Shown here in pieces: positions 59,856 through 64,000 of a stretch of 64,000 nt of DNA (position 1 is the first letter of the stretch; each line of letters opens with the position of its first letter). Below the pieces are notes generated by a model. The model searched no databases. It had not been told where the DNA came from and saw only the letters and a program-made list of their open reading frames with translations. The stretch is from Millisia brevis NBRC 105863. Lineage in GTDB: Bacteria; Actinomycetota; Actinomycetes; Mycobacteriales; Mycobacteriaceae. The translations under genes and the position numbers were made by a program. The stretch spans positions 1-64,000 of the forward strand of contig NZ_BCRN01000010.1 in assembly GCF_001552615.1 (NCBI RefSeq), read 5' to 3'.

Positions 59856-61304
59856 ATGGCCGTATCCCTGAGCGAGCAGTTGAAACGCCGCAAACCGATT
59901 GCCACGAAGTCGATCGCGGGCGAAGAACTGTCGCGAAACCTCGGAACGTTCTCGTTGATGATGTTCGGCGTCGGGGCCACGGTCGGTACCGGTATCTTCT
60001 TCGTGCTTCAGGAAGCCGTTCCGGACGCCGGACCGGCGGTCATCGTCGCCTTCCTCATCGCGGGCCTGGCGGCCGGCCTGTCGGCGATCTGTTACGCCGA
60101 GATGGCCAGTGCGATCCCGGTGAGCGGCTCGACCTATTCGTATACGTATCACGGTCTCGGCGAGCTGGTCGCGGTGATCATCGCCGCCTGCGTGCTGCTC
60201 GAATACGGTGTTGCCGCGTCGGCGGTCGCGGTCGGCTGGAGCGGCTACTTCAACGAACTGCTCGACAAGACGATCGGCCACTCGCTGCCGCAGGCCCTGT
60301 CGTACGCGCCGATCCCATTCGAGGACGCGCCGTCGGGCATCATCAACCTGCCCGCGGTCGTGCTGGTCTTCCTGTGCTGCCTGCTGCTGATCCGCGGCGC
60401 CAGCGAATCCGCGCGCGCCAACACGATCATGGTGCTGATCAAGCTCAGCGTGCTGGTGCTGTTCGTGGTCATCGCGATCACCGCCTTCCAGGCCGACCGC
60501 TTCGACAACTTCTTCGGCTCCGGCTTCCACGGCGTCAGCGCCGCGGCGGCGGTCATCTTCTTCTCCTTCATCGGACTCGACGCCGTCGCCACCGCCGGTG
60601 AAGAGGTCAAGAATCCGCAGAAGGCGCTGCCCACCGCCATCATCGGCGCCCTGGCGATCGTCGTGACCGTCTACTTGTTGGTGGCCTTCGCCGGCGTCGG
60701 CGCCCAGGACATCGAGGAGTTCTCGAACCCGGATCAGCAGAGCGCCGGGCTGTCGGTCATCCTCGAAAACATCACCGGCTCCGCGATTCCCGGCACGATC
60801 CTCGCCGCCGGCGCGGTGATCTCGGTCTTCTCGGTCACCCTGGTCACGCTCTACGGGCAGACCCGCATCCTGTTCGCCATGGGCCGCGACCGAATCATCT
60901 CGGAGAAGTTCGCCGAGGTGAATCCGCGCACGATGACCCCGGTCTTCAACACGATCGTCGTCTGCGTCGTCGTGGCGATCATCGCCGGCCTGGTGCCCGC
61001 CGGATACCTCTGGGACACCGTCTCGATCGGCACTCTGATCGCCTTCTCGGTGGTCGCCCTCGGCGTGATCGTGCTGCGCCAGACCAACCCCGATCTGCCC
61101 CGCCCCTTCAAGGTCCCCGGCTACCCGGTGACCCCGGTGTTGACCATCGTCATCTGCCTCTACGTGCTGTACGGCATCTCGCCGATCACCTGGGTGGTCT
61201 TCGGGATCTGGCTGCTGGTCGTCCTGGCGTTCTACTTCGCCTGGGGACGCAAGAATGCGCGCCTCAATGATCCGGAGGCGATGCGAGAGGTGTCGGAGTC
61301 ATGA
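59856..61304 (+). CDS. APC-superfamily amino acid permease
   Basis: 482 aa with about 12 predicted membrane helices. Helix 1 G-A-T-V-G-T-G-I-F-F and helix 6 F-F-S-F-I-G-L-D-A-V-A-T-A-G-E-E are characteristic of cationic-amino-acid-transporter-type APC permeases. Substrate probably an amino acid or polyamine. Strong AAGGAGG site 7 nt before ATG. Overlaps a universal stress protein gene (ATGA), a common fusion or pairing for this permease group. Confidence 0.9.
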   Translation: MAVSLSEQLKRRKPIATKSIAGEELSRNLGTFSLMMFGVGATVGTGIFFVLQEAVPDAGPAVIVAFLIAGLAAGLSAICYAEMASAIPVSGSTYSYTYHGLGELVAVIIAACVLLEYGVAASAVAVGWSGYFNELLDKTIGHSLPQALSYAPIPFEDAPSGIINLPAVVLVFLCCLLLIRGASESARANTIMVLIKLSVLVLFVVIAITAFQADRFDNFFGSGFHGVSAAAAVIFFSFIGLDAVATAGEEVKNPQKALPTAIIGALAIVVTVYLLVAFAGVGAQDIEEFSNPDQQSAGLSVILENITGSAIPGTILAAGAVISVFSVTLVTLYGQTRILFAMGRDRIISEKFAEVNPRTMTPVFNTIVVCVVVAIIAGLVPAGYLWDTVSIGTLIAFSVVALGVIVLRQTNPDLPRPFKVPGYPVTPVLTIVICLYVLYGISPITWVVFGIWLLVVLAFYFAWGRKNARLNDPEAMREVSES

Positions 61305-62194
61305 CCCTGCTGGTGGGATTCGCCCCCGGCAAGGACGACCGCTCGGGCATCGAGTTTGCGGCCACCCTCGCCCGTTCGGTGACGCCGCAGGAGGATCTGC
61401 TGATCGTCTCGGTGGTCCCGGCGCCCTGGCCGACGCCGGTCGCCGGCAATACCGACCGGGAATTTGTCGAGTGGGCGGCCGGCCGTGGACAGGCCGCCGT
61501 CACCGAGGCCGAGGCCGTGCTGACCGAGTACTGCCCGGCGGTGACCGCCCGGGCGATCTGGGTACAGGGCCGATCGATCCCGACCACGCTGCTCGAGGAG
61601 GCCGAGAAGATCGGCGCCTCGACGATCGTGGTCGGCTCGGGCGACGACGGTGCCTACGGCGCCATCCACCTCAACTCGACCAGCGACCGGCTGCTGCACT
61701 CCTCGACCATCCCGGTCGCGATCGCCACCCGCGGCTACATCACCCGTCCGACGCCGCTGTCCCGGATCAGCTGCGCCTTCCGCGGTGACGAGGCCTCGAA
61801 GCGAACCCTGACCGCGGCGGCGGAGCTGGCGCTCAAGACCGGGGTCCCGCTGCGGGTGATCACCTTCGCGGTGCGCGGCCGCACGATGTATCCGCCGGAG
61901 ATCGGCCTGAGGACCGAGGACGCGGTCCTCGAGAAGTGGGTCGAGCAGTCGAAGGTCGCGCAGGCGGCGGCGGAAACGCAGCTGCGGGCGGACGGTCGGG
62001 CGCCGGTCGAGATCGAATCGGTCGTCGCGGTCGGGCGCAGCTGGATGTCGACCGTCGACAGCGTCGAGTGGAACCGCGACGAGATTCTGGTGGTCGGCTC
62101 GTCGTCGACCAGCGTGCTCGAGCGGATCTTCCTGGGCTCGTCGGCCACCAAGATCGTCCGATACTCGCCGGTGCCGGTGATCGCGGTGCCCTGA
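61301..62194 (+). CDS. Tandem universal stress protein
   Basis: 297 aa with two UspA-like domains (about 1-142 and 150-297). Nucleotide-loop remnants V-V-G-S-G-D-D-G in the first and V-V-G-S-S-S-T-S in the second; the ATP-binding G-x2-G-x9-G(S/T) motif is not fully canonical in either. Start overlaps the permease stop, so it is translationally coupled and may modulate the permease. Confidence 0.88.
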   Translation: MTLLVGFAPGKDDRSGIEFAATLARSVTPQEDLLIVSVVPAPWPTPVAGNTDREFVEWAAGRGQAAVTEAEAVLTEYCPAVTARAIWVQGRSIPTTLLEEAEKIGASTIVVGSGDDGAYGAIHLNSTSDRLLHSSTIPVAIATRGYITRPTPLSRISCAFRGDEASKRTLTAAAELALKTGVPLRVITFAVRGRTMYPPEIGLRTEDAVLEKWVEQSKVAQAAAETQLRADGRAPVEIESVVAVGRSWMSTVDSVEWNRDEILVVGSSSTSVLERIFLGSSATKIVRYSPVPVIAVP

Positions 62195-62221
62195 TACCGG
62201 GTGGGTGTGGAAGATGCCACC

Positions 62222-62264
62222 AATACGGGGAGCGAACACATATATGGTGTTCGCTCCCCGTATT
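62222..62264. terminator. 18-bp hairpin between universal stress protein and XPB genes
   Basis: Perfect arms 62222-62239 and 62247-62264 with a 7-nt AT-rich loop, between convergent stops at 62194 and 62287; serves both directions. Confidence 0.85.
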
Positions 62265-62286
62265 CGTTCCGATTTCCACAGGCGGA

Positions 62287-63945
62287 TCAGCCGATGGTCG
62301 GGCCCAACAGGTCGTCGGCGTCGGTGATCCGGTAGGCGTAGCCCTGTTCGGCCAGGAAGCGCTGCCGGTGCGCGGCGTAGTCGGCGTCGACGGTGTCGCG
62401 CGCGACCACCGAATAGAAGTACGCCTGGCTGCCGTCGTGCTTGGGCCGCAGCAGCCGGCCGAGACGCTGCGCCTCCTCCTGGCGGGAGCCGAAGGTGCCG
62501 GAGACCTGCACGGCGACCGACGCCTCGGGCAGGTCGATCGAGAAGTTCGCGACCTTGCTGACCACCAGCGTCCGGATCCGACCCTGGCGGAAGTCGTCGA
62601 ACAGCTGCTCGCGTTCCTTGGTGCGGGTCGAGCCCTTGATCACCGGGGCGCCGAGCACCTCGCCGAGCTCGTCGAGCTGGTCGATATAGGCGCCGATCAC
62701 CAGGGTCGAGGCGTCCGGGTGCTCGTCGAGGATCGAGCGCACCACCGCGACCTTGGTATGGGCGGTCGAGCAGAGCTTGTAGCGCTCCTCCGGCTCGGCC
62801 ACCGCATAGGCCATCCGCTCGGCCTCGGTCAGCGTCACCCGGACCTCGATGCACTCCGCCGGCGCGATCCAGCCCTGCGCCTCGATGTCCTTCCACGGCG
62901 CGTCGTAGCGCTTCGGGCCGATCAGCGAGAAGACGTCGCCCTCGCGGCCGTCCTCGCGCACCAGAGTGGCGGTCAGGCCGAGGCGGCGGCGCGACTGCAG
63001 GTCCGCGGTCAGCCGGAAGACCGGCGCGGGCAGCAGGTGCACCTCGTCGTAGATGATCAGACCCCAGTCGCGGGAGTCGAAGATCTCCAGGTTCTTGTAC
63101 TCACCCTTGGTCTTGCGGGTGATCACCTGATAGGTCGCGATCGTGACCGGGCGGATCTCCTTGCGCTCGCCGGAGTATTCGCCGATCTCCTCGTCGGTCA
63201 GCGAGGTGCGGGCGATCAGCTCGCGTCGCCACTGCCGCCCGGCGACGGTATTGGTCACCAGGATCAGCGTGGTCGCGCCGGCCTTGGCCATCGCCGCCGC
63301 GCCGACCATCGTCTTGCCGGCGCCACAGGGCAGCACGACGACGCCGGAGCCGCCGGCCCAGAACGAGTCGGCCGCCATCTGCTGGTAGTCGCGCAACTCC
63401 CAGGTGTCGTCGTGGAAGTCGAGGTCGATCGCGTGGGCTTCGCCGTCGACGTAGCCGGCGAGATCCTCGGCCGGCCAGCCGACCTTCAGCAGCATCTGCT
63501 TGAGTCGGCCGCGTTCGGACGGGTGCACCACGACGGTGTCCTCGTCGACGCGGGCGCCGAGCATGGGGGAGATCTTCTTGTTGCGCAGCACCTCTTCGAG
63601 GACCGCGCGATCGAAGCTGACCAGCGTCAGCCCGTGCGCCGGGTTCTTCACCAGCTGCAGCCGGCCGTAGCGGGCCATCGTGTCGACGACGTCGACCAAC
63701 AGCGGCTGCGGTACCGCGAAGCGGGAGTAGCGCACCAGCGCGTCGACGACCTGCTCGGCGTCGTGCCCGGCGGCGCGGGCGTTCCACAACGCCAACGGGG
63801 TCACCCGGTAGGTGTGGACGTGTTCGGGGGCGCGTTCGAGCTCGGCGAACGGGGCGATCGCGGCGCGCGCCTCACCGGCCAGCGCGTGGTCGACCTCGAG
63901 CAGCAGCGTCTTGTCCGATTGGACGATCAGTGGGCCATCGGCCAT
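62287..63945 (-). CDS. ercc3: XPB/ERCC3-like DNA repair helicase
   Basis: 552 aa SF2 helicase. Walker A P-C-G-A-G-K-T with K211, motif II D-E-V-H (300-303), the XPB-specific R-E-D motif (330-332) and C-terminal helicase motifs with Q-R-L-G-R-L-L-R. An N-terminal damage-recognition-like domain (about 1-170) precedes the core. Bacterial XPB homologues are 3'-5' helicases that can pair with the nuclease Bax1, not seen here. M. tuberculosis Rv0861c lies close to dapC, as here. ATG 63945 follows GAGAGGAAG. Confidence 0.92.
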   Translation of the reverse strand: MADGPLIVQSDKTLLLEVDHALAGEARAAIAPFAELERAPEHVHTYRVTPLALWNARAAGHDAEQVVDALVRYSRFAVPQPLLVDVVDTMARYGRLQLVKNPAHGLTLVSFDRAVLEEVLRNKKISPMLGARVDEDTVVVHPSERGRLKQMLLKVGWPAEDLAGYVDGEAHAIDLDFHDDTWELRDYQQMAADSFWAGGSGVVVLPCGAGKTMVGAAAMAKAGATTLILVTNTVAGRQWRRELIARTSLTDEEIGEYSGERKEIRPVTIATYQVITRKTKGEYKNLEIFDSRDWGLIIYDEVHLLPAPVFRLTADLQSRRRLGLTATLVREDGREGDVFSLIGPKRYDAPWKDIEAQGWIAPAECIEVRVTLTEAERMAYAVAEPEERYKLCSTAHTKVAVVRSILDEHPDASTLVIGAYIDQLDELGEVLGAPVIKGSTRTKEREQLFDDFRQGRIRTLVVSKVANFSIDLPEASVAVQVSGTFGSRQEEAQRLGRLLRPKHDGSQAYFYSVVARDTVDADYAAHRQRFLAEQGYAYRITDADDLLGPTIG

Positions 63946-64000
63946 ACGGGCGCTTCCTCTCCAACTGTCCGGCGATCAGCTCATTGTTCACCGTCACCGC

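Overview
This is a high-GC, gene-dense stretch of actinobacterial chromosome. It most likely comes from the Mycobacteriales (a Gordonia/Nocardia/Rhodococcus-type relative of Mycobacterium). The evidence is lineage-typical content: mycothiol synthase, an LmeA-type mannan factor, a DesA acyl-ACP desaturase, a LytR-CpsA-Psr protein, an XPB-like helicase and an F420-type LLM oxidoreductase. From about 3.4 to 20.9 kb the gene order follows, from memory, M. tuberculosis Rv0810c-Rv0824c: DUF3073, YgfZ, PabC, nitrobindin-like, SseC, CysA2, LmeA, GlnR, MshD, phosphate transport, PhoU, LCP, Dus, DesA. No thiX-like gene is seen between cysA2 and lmeA. No phage, insertion sequence or CRISPR array was found.

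Layout. 0-3.2 kb: two membrane proteins sharing a C-terminal sensor domain (one a Ser/Thr kinase) and a small secreted protein. 3.4-9.7 kb: the conserved block above, with an orphan small-ORF RNA (about 6.02-6.26 kb), a 32-residue membrane protein coupled to the nitrobindin-like gene, and a polycysteine leader peptide ahead of the cysA2-sseC sulfur operon. 9.8-16.7 kb: GlnR, MshD, the pstSCAB operon with a PHO-box-like repeat, and phoU. 16.8-22 kb: LCP protein, Dus, DesA, RmlA. 22-23.6 kb: four tRNAs (Lys, Glu, Asp, Phe) and a gamma-butyrolactone-receptor-like TetR protein. 23.6-29.1 kb: a LysR-controlled operon of two amidohydrolases around a diaminopropionate ammonia-lyase-like enzyme, ending in an alpha/beta hydrolase. 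29.2-41.8 kb: exonuclease III, acyl-CoA and aldehyde dehydrogenases, a PucR-controlled omega-aminotransferase/methylmalonate-semialdehyde dehydrogenase pair, an AidB-like dehydrogenase and an acyl-CoA ligase. 41.8-50.9 kb: mixed metabolism, including a class I DAHP synthase behind a complete aromatic attenuator, an AlkB-type repair dioxygenase behind a perfect SOS box, and an HdeD/DUF6325/SHOCT operon. 51-64 kb: regulators (ArsR, MerR, AraC), an MFS exporter, a LppU-like lipoprotein, DapC-like aminotransferase, LLM oxidoreductase, an APC permease with a tandem universal stress protein, and the XPB-like helicase.

Regulation is the most informative layer. Many genes start 6-7 nt after a TANNNT -10 element with no leader, and two divergent gene pairs have back-to-back leaderless promoters. 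Two ribosome-mediated attenuators (cysteine and aromatic amino acids), an SOS promoter, a MerR promoter with a 19-bp spacer and several palindromic operators can be read directly. The strongest candidates for something undescribed are the orphan small-ORF RNA at 6.0-6.3 kb and the carbamoyl/acyl-diaminopropionate-type operon at 24.6-28.2 kb.
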